Shown here in pieces: positions 1 through 12,800 of a DNA stretch of 64,000 bases (positions are counted from its first letter, which is position 1; each line of letters starts with the position of its first letter). The notes below the pieces were generated by a model. It saw only the letters and a list, made by a program, of their open reading frames with translations. It did not search any database and was not told where the DNA came from. The stretch spans positions 8,942,632 to 9,006,631 of the forward strand of contig OZ026604.1 in NCBI GenBank assembly GCA_964020085.1, in the 5' to 3' direction. The position numbers and the translations under genes are program-made. Source of the stretch: Micromussa lordhowensis. Its lineage: Eukaryota; Cnidaria; Anthozoa; Scleractinia; Lobophylliidae.

Positions 1-360
1 TAAATAAATAAACAAATGTTTCAAATAGAACATTATATTAAGAATCCCAACTGGTGGGAGGCATATTACTATGCAGTTTGGTCATTTTTTACCCTGATAG
101 CAGCATGACTGAGTAGTGTCAGCTGGATTTTTCCTTGGTTACAAGTCCCAAGTTCTGACCAGCTTCATGTAAATGGACACTCAACCATAAAAAGAACGTA
201 CTGACTTTTTCAATACCTTAAATGTTGTTAGCATTTATGAGTAGACATTAGTTAGTTACTAAAAGCCTTTTTATTTGATGCCATTTGTGGTGTATCAAGT
301 TCTGAATGTTGTTGTGAACAACTAACTGTTCATGAATTCATCCTCATTATTTTTGTTTAG

Positions 361-883
361 GCCCAAGTTGTGCTACAAGGCAAATCTCGAGCTGCCATTA
401 TAAGAGAGCTACAGAGAACAGTGAGTTTGTGATTTGAAAAGTTAAAATTTCTATGCATCCCATGTTAACATTGTACATGTGCACTATTTTGCTTTACCAA
501 GCGAGTGTGAAAGAGTTACCGGGTATTAATTTATAGTGACTTTTAGCATCTACAATCATGTACAGTGTATGTACAGCATTTTTACGAATTCTGGTACTCT
601 AAGGAAGTTGGTCGGTGTCAAGGTATGGAATGATGTGTAGAGAATGAAATTTCACACCGAACTATGAATCACAAAGACTAGATGAGTACTGCTATTATAT
701 GTGGACAGCTGGTGGACAGAACCATATGGAAGAGGATAGTGAAAATGTCAAGTTAGTTCCTGACATGGCTGTGTTTTTTTTTTTAATTTCAGAATCTTGA
801 TGTGAACTTAGCAGTGAACAATCTTCTAAGCAGAGATGAAGATGATGGTGATGATGATGAAAACCCTGAGTATCTTCCTGGAG
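361..883 (+). other. UBR5: UBR5 UBA domain exons (first two exons in window)
   Basis: The exons at 361-420 and 793-883 encode the ubiquitin-binding UBA helices. Readable pieces are [15 protein letters not shown], then [15 protein letters not shown], followed by an acidic Asp/Glu linker ending in YLPG. This matches the UBA of animal UBR5, which binds ubiquitin and helps chain elongation. Bases 1-360 are the end of the preceding intron; nothing else is seen there. Confidence 0.92.
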
Positions 884-3800
884 GTGAGACTGTTCATTTT
901 TATTAGTATATACTGCAGGGCGTAAAATTGCGCCTAATACAGGCGCCAATGCGACTGAATTTTTCACTTTGGCGACCAAATCCTGAGAATTAGTCGCCAA
1001 TTAGAATTTCTAATCACACCTTACCTAGAGATCCAGTGATTGTTGCAGATTTGTAAAGATAAATCTGCAGCAAAGTTCCTCGTTAAGCCCGTTACCAAAT
1101 CTCAGCACATGCACGATTTCGAAACGTAAATATATCGTCACTAGACGCCATCTTGGAATTAGGTAACCTTTCACGTTGTATATGACCCATTCTAGTGTCC
1201 TCTTTGTAGCTCGTGTGAATTTTGACCACCAACTTTTTGGAATTGGCTACCAATTTAAAATATTTAGGAGCCAAGTGGCTACCGGTAAAAAAGGTTAATT
1301 TTACGCCCTGTACTGTATACATTGTATTACATTTAGTTAGCATAATTAACAGTCAAGTAATTGGAATAAGCTAAGAAGCATGTTGCAATAATCTTGTGGA
1401 AAACGTTTTCTTTATTTCGTTGTCTTCAGACGACCTGATGTCATTGCTAGATGCTGGTGTCCACGTGGATGACCCATCATTTGTTGTCGATCCAGAGGCA
1501 ATATTTTCAGAAGACATGTTCTATAGCTCTCAGTATGGAACAATACATCGCCGTCCTAATAGCAGTGCTCGTGCCTCACGGACTGCTGCTGAGCGAGAAG
1601 CAGATCGCGACAGGGAGAGAACCAGAGAGAGAGAAGCATTGAGGAGGGAGAGAGATCGATGGCTTGGGAACATACATGCTGGGGCTCTTGACTGTGGGAC
1701 GTCAAGCAATGTCCCTAAACAACCACCACAAGATAAGCTATCATCTCAGAGTTTCTCTGCTGATCCTGTGAGTGTTGCAGATCTTCTCCAGTGGTGGCCA
1801 CCAGATTTGGTAAGAAAAAAATATCATTAATTGATTTATCACTGACATACATGTATCCATGTCAAACAAAAAATAACAGTTCAAAGCAAATATGTTGCTA
1901 ACCACTTACTAACCAAGCATGAGGGCCATTATTCCCAGTACCGCTCAAGCAATCTAGGTTAGTTTTATGTAGTTTATGATATGGCACAAAACAAAGCAAA
2001 GCATATACACTGTATGGCTTATGACCATTTCCATGGAAATGGTCTGTATTGCAATATCCTGACCAAGAAAGAACCAATCAAAATGGTTCAATATGCCTCG
2101 AGGGTACCTCGCGTGTAATAATTATAGAGATTACTGAACAGCTGCTGATCTGAATGTTTCATACATGTACATTGTAAACTACTCGTTTTCAACATTCTTC
2201 TGTAGGAAGGTACCTTCACACGCTTTACGCACATTGCTGCCATGTACTCAGAGCTGGTCTGTGTTGGAGCAGATGGCAAGCTGTATCAGTGGAAATGGGA
2301 AGATCCACTGCCTTACAGAGAACAAGATGTTATATATCACCCAAGGGTTAAAGCTCTTGGGCTTATGGATGAAAAGGTTGTATCGGTGTCAGCATCCTCC
2401 ATAAGAGCTTCTGTTCTCACCGAGTCTGGCAAGGTAAAATAATGGGCATGTGCTCAAAAATTGATATTTTGGACCATAACAACAAGATCAGCTACAGATA
2501 AAGAGAGATACAATGTACCATATTTTCCAGTGTATAAGTTGTACCGGTGTATAAGTCGGCCATACATGTTTGACCATAAAATTGAGATTTTAAAACTTGA
2601 AGGCATGTTAACTGAACAAAACTCCTTTTCCATTCTTAAGAAAAATGAGCCTTGTTTCTATTGTACATCACCTCCAAGACAATAAATCAAATTGAACAAA
2701 ATTATGCACATCGATCGTGTAACATCAAGAAAGTTTTGGTATGCCACTAAGTTGCAAAATTTATCCTAATTTCAACAAAGTACCTTCGTAAAACCAGTGT
2801 CAGTAACTATACAATATTTGGATCTCCTGAAGCTTTCTGTGACAAGGGGACGTCACCAAGCAGTCATGGAGTAAGCCAGAGAAGTGACTGAGTAAACAAA
2901 CCACCATCTTGGTTCACTTTGTAGCCAGGCACCATAGTTGCTAAGCCAATTGTGAGGTTACCAAGCTTGTTATGTTGAACATTCAGTTGAAAGAGTGGAG
3001 AATGAAAGTGTGATTTTACCATGATACATGAAAATTCCTCTCATGTGTCTCCTATTTCGGACTGAAAAACACTTCAAATGAAATGTCTTTAAATTTGAAG
3101 CAAAAAGTCCTCAAAACTTAAACAGTGTGCATCATAAAGTCCAGAGAACTGGAATGTTAAAGTGTAGAAAGCTAGGAAAGGTAAGTTTAAAATATTAATG
3201 ATAACAAAATTTAGTTTTGTACAAGTACTTATTAAAGGTTGATTTAATACCTACAAAGTTTCTTGTGGATGTTTTAACCCTGAAAACTGTGTTATGCTAA
3301 TGAATTCTGACTTTTTGGATCAATGAGTTGACTCTCGACTTTTTGGCCAGTGTATAAGCCGTGGTCGATTTTTTGCACTGACTTTGTAGGCATGAAGGGT
3401 CGACTTATACACCAGAAAATATGGTACTTAATAAGTGTATTACAAGCAATTTAGACAGTTGTATTTCAGTGAATTTATCAAATTTGTAATGACATTGGAA
3501 AAGAGTTATGAAGAGTTAAAACAAGTCATTGAATAACTCTTACATGTTCATGTACAGTGTATGTGTGGTCTTCCAAATCCCTTAAGGTTTTCTCAAATTA
3601 AAACTATCAAATTCTTGCATTTGCAAGGTGACATTGTAAGTTTCCAATTGACTTTTTCAACCTAAATGTTTTACATTAGGGTTAATAAACAATATTATTG
3701 GATAAAGTTTTTGTGATATCCAGAATAATCAAGGTTGAGGTAGGGGATTATCAGCCGAAGCCTAGGCTGAAGCTGATATCCTTTACAGAGACCTTGATTA

Positions 3801-6800
3801 TTCTGGATATCACAAAAACTGAATCTAATAATTTTTCTTCTTCACTGATGGCAAACAACACAAAGCGCAAAAAATGACATGATTACCCTTGGAAATCATA
3901 CACCACAGTCATACATGACGTGATTACCCGTGACCTTGAGTGTCCTTGACATGATTATTGTATAATCTGCAGCTAGATGACGTCACAGGCACTGATTTTG
4001 AAAAAATAACTTGCGCTTTTGGCCAATCAGAAGAGATGTACATGTACAATGTAGTGACTTCAATGTGTAATAATACATGTAGGATAGTCATCCTGAGTGG
4101 AAGAAATGGGACACTTGGCCATAAATGAAAAATCAGATTCTGCTTGATTAAACTACATACAAAGTGACTGACTGAAAATAATTCCTTCATCTTGAGCAGT
4201 CTAACTATGTTAATATTAATAACTTATTTGTAATGTCATCATTTCTAATAAATTATTTCCTGCAGGTTGCCACTTGGATTGATGAAACTCTCAGCTCTAT
4301 TGCTAGCAAACTGGAACATCCAACTCAAGGCTTTGCAGAGTTCTCTGGAGACAAAGTTGTAGCCATTCACACATGCTCCCTTTACACTTGTGCCCAGATG
4401 TCGTCAGGGGCGTTGTACTGGTGGTAAGTGATCAAATCATATGCACAGCTGGTTTCCAACCAATTGGTAAATTCTACAGTCGCATCTACTTTAACAAACA
4501 ACCAAGAGACAGAGCAGTGTATTATGTGAATTCTGGTTTCTCTGGGATCTAGTAAACTGTCTATGCATTCCATTTAGTTCACTGTGTTGCAGTTTATGCT
4601 GTGAAAAGTAAAATAATGAATTAACAGATGCTGAAGTTAAAAAGTCATAAAACCTTTCCAAATCTAACAATATTGAAAGGGTTCACAGAATAAGGCCTGC
4701 CCAAGTGACTATAGATGTGTATCACCAGGGAATACAAGCCAATTTGGAAGGAGAATATAGCAATTTATCGGAAGCCATTTCAGGTTTTTTTTTTCAGGCA
4801 CCCCTTCAACTATCTTGAGAATAATGTCAGACTTTTTTGAATTTAGTATTGAATGCAACTCCAAACAGCATTTGTTGAGAATCACTACACTCTCAACCTC
4901 TGCATTCACTTGACCATGGAAATAACTACTTAATACTGGTGTATCATAGTTACATGTATGCTTTACCATAGGGGTGTCCTTCCATTTGAGCAAAGAAAGA
5001 AACTACTAGAAAAAGCCCGAGCCAGGGCAAGAAGAAACCGCACTACCTTCACCAGCTGTATAGTACGAGGAGTTCAGGTAACCTAATTGTCAAGAGTGCA
5101 ACTTGGCAGAGTAAACAGACAGAGAGTAGTTCATTTAATAGTCATAATTTTGAAGCAGTTGTTTGATGTGTGCATTACTTAATGACATGTCCATATGCAC
5201 TACTACAATTATACGAGGATTAGGGAACTTTTTACGGTTAGCTTAGCTAGCTATTTTCAAATGTGTTACCCCTAGTTAGCACCCTTTGACTTAATGCTGT
5301 TAAATGCAGTTTAATTAAGTTCAAAAACAACAAAGAGTAGCTGGTACTTCTGGTCGGCAGTATTTGTGTGTTATTGCATGCTTAGTGCACTTTGCCATTG
5401 TACTAGCGTGTTCCAGCGTGGCGGTCCCTGGAACGTTTTGGTCTTTGGATTGAGCAGTTTCCTGCACATCCTTGGTCTATTCGTCGGCGTCTTTCGCCGG
5501 CCTTTCCTCCCCATCTCCACTGTTAACTCAGTGTAACAGGTGCCTGGAAGGCTGTGTGGGGGCTCATGGCTGGGTTGTGGGGATTGCGAGCCATCGGAGC
5601 ATTATACTGTGTAGGGGCCGGCTTGTCACAGTGGAGGCCCCCTGGATATCTCAGTCACCCACTCATCTTCCATGCAGCACAATGCAGTTGTTAAAATAGA
5701 TTAGTCAACAAAATTTACAGACGTTATAAAAAAACTAAACTAACGATAGCCCACTGATTACTTCAAAGTTTTTCCCTTTCAATGTCTCCAAATCATTAAA
5801 GCAAATTCATAGTGAAAGAGGGATTTTGTACTTTGCATTTCCTATGGAAACCTCTCTTCTTTTCAGGTTTTTAAGGCGTTAATCATAAAGAGAGTCTTCA
5901 AGACTACTCACTCCTTTGTAATACTCATCACATCAGTTGTAACTTCAAATTACTGAAATTACATGTATGTTCATAACAACTACAACAGAGTTGTCAACAT
6001 GCCCTTTTCCCCTTTTGGTGTCAAACAAGTTTCATGTATCTGTTCAGAGTGTTCATCAATACTGTGCAGGGTTGGGGAATGGCAGGTTGTATGAACAAAA
6101 GATTTTTGACAAGGATTTTTAGTATGATCAAAAATTAAGTGTGAATCACCAATATGTGGATTCATGGGGCTCAGCCATTCCCTGTTATGTCACAGATTTT
6201 AACTAGTGTAAGGTGGTTCTGCAAAATATTAGACAAGTGTGGACAGTATGCCCTGTTATACCATGTGGTTACAACGTAAAAGTGTTTCTTGTGAATGTTG
6301 TATAGAACTTGTAGTACAAACTGATAGTTTGGTTGTAGCTGCACATAAAAATTAATATTACGAGTACCAACTTACCTACTGCCGAAGTACTGCTTTTATT
6401 AAACATCAGGTCTGCTTACGTAGCTGTCCTTTGTATCATCCTGGTTCTATTGGTTTCAACATATCTTCTGGTATCCCTCGTATGGGACAGTTATTAGAAT
6501 CGGCATGGAATCTGGACGAGAAGTGCCGCTTTAAAGTTCTACCACTGGGAAATGAAGAATCTCCTAGTCCACCAGTTATTGAGGAACAAGACAGTGATGT
6601 TCCTGGCTCCCTTGGCTTGAGTGAGTTTAATTTGATTGAAGTTGATACGTAAATATTAAAGCTATAGAGAATCAAGGACTATATGTACACCTGTAGACAG
6701 TAGTTGATACAAGTCATGAAATACATGCGTACATATGTATTTGTGTGCACAGACTTTTGGATGGTCAATGTGACTGTTGTGTTTGGTCACAAGCACATCA

Positions 6801-9800
6801 ATGCACTTCAGACATTAATTATTTAAGCATATATTATTTAAGCATATAGGCTCATCTAAACACGAGGAGGGTTGGGAGAATTCGAGACAGTTATGCAAAA
6901 CTTTCAAGAATTCTCCCAACCCTCCGAGTGTTTAGATGAGGCTATATAAACACGGAAAAAGTACTCTATTGCTTTTATAAAAAAATTCTTAAAAATACGC
7001 GCGAATCTTAAACGTCACAACTGTGTTTACATACTCTCATCTAAACACACCTATCGACCAATGATAGCGCGCATAGTGGCTCCGTTATTTTATTTATTAA
7101 ATCCATTTTGAAATCACTGGTAGTCCCTGTAATCTGATTGGCTCAAATTGGTGCAATTTATTCCCAAATTGCACCATTTTTGCTCTAAATCACATCATTT
7201 TTCCAGCCAATTAGGAAGTTACACTTCAAACTTGCGGGCTTTCGCGGCGCTTTCGTGAGCGCTTGCGCTACACTGTAGAATTTTCCAGTAACCAAAAATA
7301 GCGCGCGCGTACAACTTAATTTAAGGTCGTGCGCTGCTCTATTGTGTATTTTGATGTAAAAGCGTCCAGCGGAAAAGAAAATGAAAAGATACTGAAGAAG
7401 AGCTTGTGAGCCTCTGTAAGAACGAACTTTGTAGACTAAGAAAATTTTAACAATTTTTCAGATAAACAAAGATGATGTAATAACACTTGCGGGCTGTGTC
7501 GTGAGCGCTTGCGATACAGTAGAACTTTCTAGTAACCAAAAATAGCGCGCGCGCTACTTGATTTAAGGTCGCGCGCTGCTCTATTGCGTATTGAAGTAAA
7601 AGCGTTTCAGGTTCAGGCTTTTTATTTAAAACCCGCCTCAGTTCTGCATTAATAAATTATTTGATTCGATTTCAAAGTGGATTTAATAAAGTGGTAATTG
7701 AACTGAGTGGAGTGCAATTTTGGTCTGAAATCATACTTGTGATTTCAAATCGAACTCGCGCTTTGCGCTCGTTCGATTTTGAAATCACGTGTATGATTTC
7801 AGACCAAATCGCACTCCACTCAGTTCAATAATAATATAAATAATAAGTCTACAGTACAGGTCAAAGATATTGGGCCCAAAATGCGCATGTAAAACGCGCT
7901 TGCGTGTCAAACACGCGCATGAAATACGCGCACAAACCAAAGTCATTAGTATTTATGAGTTAGCCTGTTGTTCGCCTATTGTAGTTATTTTATTGTTAGT
8001 TTTGATAGCTTTTTATCATCATGTTTCGCCAGACACAGCATCAATGCTCTCGAATTCAAGCTGAATTACATTATGTTGTATGCTTACGCCATCAAGAACC
8101 AAGGATAAAAACTCCAAACTCACACATGACGTGTCGCGTGTCTTGATTAAAACAACATGGCAACAATTTGCTCGCCCAATATTTACGTCGGACGCGTTAA
8201 AATATTAACCCTTTCCCGTTTTAAGCACTTTCTTATGCTTTGTAGAACCAAAGATATGAAAAGTCAAAACTTCTTGTCGCGAAATCGTCAAAAGAATCGG
8301 TTACTATTATTTGTCACACAAGTCGACGAGAGTCGCATGTCTTTGTAAAAATGAGAGAGATGTAATCCGCTCGCAAAAACCCGTCTTGTTTGGCTTGCCA
8401 AAAATAATTTTCTTTCCTATAAGAGCTTAAACAACAGAAAATTTTCCCGTTTTAAGCGCTTTCTTACGCCTTATAAAACCAGAGATATGAAAATTCAAAA
8501 CTTCTTGTCGCGAAATCGTCAAAAGAATTGTCACACAAGTCGACGCGAGTCGCTTGTCTTTGTAAAAATGAGAGAGATGTAATCCGCTCACCAAAACCCG
8601 TTTTGTCTGGTGCGTTAAAAATAATTTCATTTCCAATAAGAGCTTAAACAACGGAACATTTTCCCGTTTCAAGCGCTTTCTTACGCCTTATAAAACCAGA
8701 GATATGAAAATTCAAAACTTCTTGTCGCGAAGTCGTCAAAACAATCGGTTACTATTATTGTCACACAAGTCAACGCGAGTCGCATGTCTTTGTAAAAATG
8801 AGAGAGATGTTTTCCGCTCGCCAAAACCCGTTTCGTCTGGTGCGTTAAAAATAATTTCATTTCCAATAAGAGCTTAAACAACGGGAACATTTTCCCGTTT
8901 CAAGCGCTTTCTTACGCCTTATAAAACCAGAGATATGAAAATTCAAAACTTCCCATCGCGAAATCGGCAAAAGAAATCATCTGTTATCACACATGACGCG
9001 TCGCTTGTCATTATTGACAAACATACATACAATTCGCTCGCGAAAACTCGTCTTGTCTAGCACGTCAAAATGAATTTCATTTCGAAAAAGAGCTTAAACA
9101 ACGGAACATTTTCCCGTTTCACGAGCTTTCTTGCGCCTTATAAAAACAGTGATACGAAAATTAAAAACTTCCTGTCACGAAATCGGCAAAAGAATCTGTC
9201 ATCACACATGACGCGTCGCTTGTCATTATTACAATTCGCTCGCAAAAACTCTTCATGTCTGGCGTGTCAAAATGAATTTCGTTTCAAATAAAAGCCTAAA
9301 CGACGGAACACTTTCCCGTTTCAAGCGCTCTCTTACGCCTTGTAGAACCAGAGATATGAAAATTCAAAACTTCCCATCGAGAAATCATCAAAAGAAAGAA
9401 TCTGTTGTCACACATGACGCATCGCCTGTCTGACTTTTCATACAACGCTCGCAAAAATTTGTTATGTCTGTCTCGTCAATATAGATTTCGTTTCCAATAA
9501 AAGCTAAACAAAGAAACATTTCCCATTTAAAGCACTTTCTTATGCCTTACAGAATAAGAGATAAGAATTAGTTTCCTTTCTTTCTCAAACTTTACGTCAC
9601 AAAATCGTGACAACAACAAATGTTGCGTCGCATGTTGTGTTGAAAACAACATATAAATTCAAGTTCGCTAGCAAGCACTGTTCATGTCTGGCGCGTCAAA
9701 ATAAATTTCATTACAAATTAAAACTCCAACAACAACGCGTTTTCCCGTTCTAAGCACTTGCTTATGACTTGTAGAACCAGATATATGAAAATTCAAACTT

Positions 9801-12800
9801 GTGTTTCATTCGTTCAGTGATGTGATTGTAGAGCCCGATCGAAAAACACGGCAAAGGAAAAACGTATCGGCTGTTGCTTTGTCGGCGGAGATATCCTTTT
9901 AGCGGCGTTTGTGGGAATTGCCTTTTGTTTTGTTTTCTGTTGTAAAGAAGAATGCCACACAAAGCACAGTTATGAGAGTGAATAACAAAAGGAAACACGC
10001 AAACGCGCATTTTCGCACGCGTTTTTTGACACGCGTTTGCGCGAAAATGGTGCGTGCGTTTTGCGTGTGCGTAGGCCGCTTATCTCTGACCTGTACTGTA
10101 GAAATATTCTTGATTAGTTCTAACTTATATCTGTTGGAGGAAAGATAATACATAGATGATGGTATAGACATTTTTTCTTTCTTTACTATTCAAAACAAGT
10201 AGATTCCATGTTGCTGTGCATCTGTTCAGTAATAGATCGTAGGTGCCATCAAAATGTGCTAAGAACTTTTAGCGACGCACTAGTGCAGCGGCTAATTTGC
10301 CACTTTTTTGGCTGTACCCCATTTTCGTCATCATCATGGATCCCTTCTCTCCTCGTAGAGAATGGGGTTGTTAATCCTCTTCCTCCGAGCTACTTTGTCT
10401 CTGGCTACAACCTCTGCCTGTCTCCAGGCCCTAAATCCGAGATGTTCCCTCTCTTTGTTTACTGTTCTCTGCAATGTCTCTCTCGGCCATCCTTTTCTAT
10501 GTTTTCCTTCAGGTGCCCATGGTAGTGCGATCTTTTTTGTCTGATGGCATTCTTGAAACAGGAGATGCCATCAAAATGTGGTAAAAATGGTTAGCAACGC
10601 ACTAGTGCAGCAGCTCATTTGCCACTTTTTTGGCCTTACCACATTTTACATCATCTGTAATCCATTACTAAACAGACTCAACACAACTTTGAGTCTATCT
10701 GCTAATTTTTGTATAATTGTGAATTCAAATTTAGTCTTAGTGTGTACAAATGTTTGGTTTGTTATTTGCAGAGCGTAAAAAGGATCCATCAGTAGAGGCT
10801 GCAGAAGATAAATCTGTTCAGGAGTGGGATTTGAAAGATGTGATTTTTGTAGAAGATAAACGTAACATTCCAGTTGGAAAAGTACTTAAAGTAAGTGTAT
10901 TAGATTTTTTTAGAAGGGATCACTGTGGTTTAAGAAAATCTTCCTGCTTTCAACTTTCAACAAATGATGTTAAATGTGCACAATGTAATTATAGTTGATA
11001 CCACTTTTATGGTGTAAGTGATATTAACTGGATAGGTAAGATTTGCTTTAGATTGAGTGTCGGGGAAAAAACTGTAAGTAATGGGCTCTGCTCTACTTGC
11101 ACCTTGTCATTTATAACACTTCTAATATCTAGTACTCAACCAGTTAGCCTGGCAAAAGGCAAAACCATAGTAAAGACGAGAAAATGTAAGGAAATTATCT
11201 CTGTCACTGCATTGCATTAATTTGTTGTCCAGGTGGATGGACCTTATGCTGCTGTTAAGTTTCCACCCAAGGATAGCGTTCTTCAGGCTGCAGCTGCAGT
11301 ACTGTCAAGTGAAGAAGCCAGTGGATCTCTTCTGCAGGATGTACGTCTTCTACGCAAGGATGAACTTCAGGTAAAGTCTGCATACGAGCCTAGTGGCTCA
11401 TCAGGGCAGAGCTTATCCCGGTTTCAGTAGCATGAAGCGACTAAGGAGTATTTCTACTCCCTCCTGGATGGGATGCTAGTCTATCGCAGGGTTACCCCCA
11501 GCATCAAATTTGCTGGTACCTGTTTACACACCTAGGTGGAGAGAGGCACCAAGAACACAACACAATGTCCCCGGCCAGGGCTTGAACCCGGAGCGCACGC
11601 TCCAGAGTCGAGCGCACTAACCATGAGGCCACCGCACCCCCACACATGTACCAAAGTAGAATACCTTTATTCATGTGGCACTAAACTGATATTAATCTGA
11701 TAATTGATGTTATTTTGTAGTACTAAATTATATAAGGTAATTATGTGTAAAAATTAATCCTATTTCCGGCAATCCCTATAATTATGTTAACATTGAATGT
11801 AATTCTTGGTTTCTATATAGCTGGTTAAGTCCTCTGCAGCAAACAAGATTCCTGACTGTATTCAGCGCACACCCAAACTTTTGTCTGTCCCATCAGGTGC
11901 TAAACCTCTGGCTGTGACTGTTAACTGTAAAGGTACTTACAATTATTATTTTTACGTTAAGTATTGATAGCTTTGTCGTAACTTTGAAACATGTGACTGT
12001 CATAGTCTATTTCCTAAGGTACATGTAACAGGATGTAGAAGTTGTTTGCTAGCTCAGTACAGAATGTGAAGGGTAGGACATTAGAAAACAAGGGAATCAG
12101 GGAGGAAGGAATGGAGAGATGGAAGTAAGGGAGGGAGGAAAGGGCATGTAAAAAATCCCTTGTTTCTAATGTTGGTCTGCCCTTAAAGGAGCTAAATCAT
12201 GGTTTGTGTATGTTGAAAAGTTCAATTAAAGATAATTTTGTATTTGGCCAAAATAATTTAAAATGCTGTGACTGAGCCCCTTTAAAACCAAAAGAGCAAA
12301 TACACTAGTGGTTGCTAGATTGACAGTTCACTTGTGTCTCTTGATATACAATTTGAGTTGTACCAAGGAGCTCTGACCAGTAGCATACATTAGCCACAAG
12401 ATAAAGAACATTTTTGTAGTTAGTTGCGGTAAATACCTCGCAATCTGTCTTAAATTGATTACTTCTAGTGGCATACTAGTGTCAAGGATTATTGTTTACT
12501 AACACATTGTTTTTATCTGCAGGAGTTCATGTGATGCTGAAGACTTCATCTGGTATTCGTTATGCCCTTTATAGCTTAGCATCTTCCAAACCCGAACCAG
12601 GTGGAACTATGCCAAAAGACTGTGCAACTTTCCTGAGTCAGCCTGGGTCCAGTGATATTCAGTTATATCCAACAGGAGACGTAAGTCTGAACAAATCTCA
12701 TCATAGACTTTTCTCTGTTAATTATTAACAGAGCATGAGTAGATGGTTATTTTGATTGGCAACCTGCGTTTTTTGGTGACCTTACAAGTGTACTCGACAA

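Noticed and set aside
8427..9291. Similar open frames on both strands encoding related Phe/Leu-rich peptides
   Set aside because: They are read-throughs of the satellite units and change frame with unit length.
8215..9800. CRISPR-like array
   Set aside because: Units of more than 200 bp are repeated throughout with no short repeats and unique spacers, and the genome is eukaryotic.
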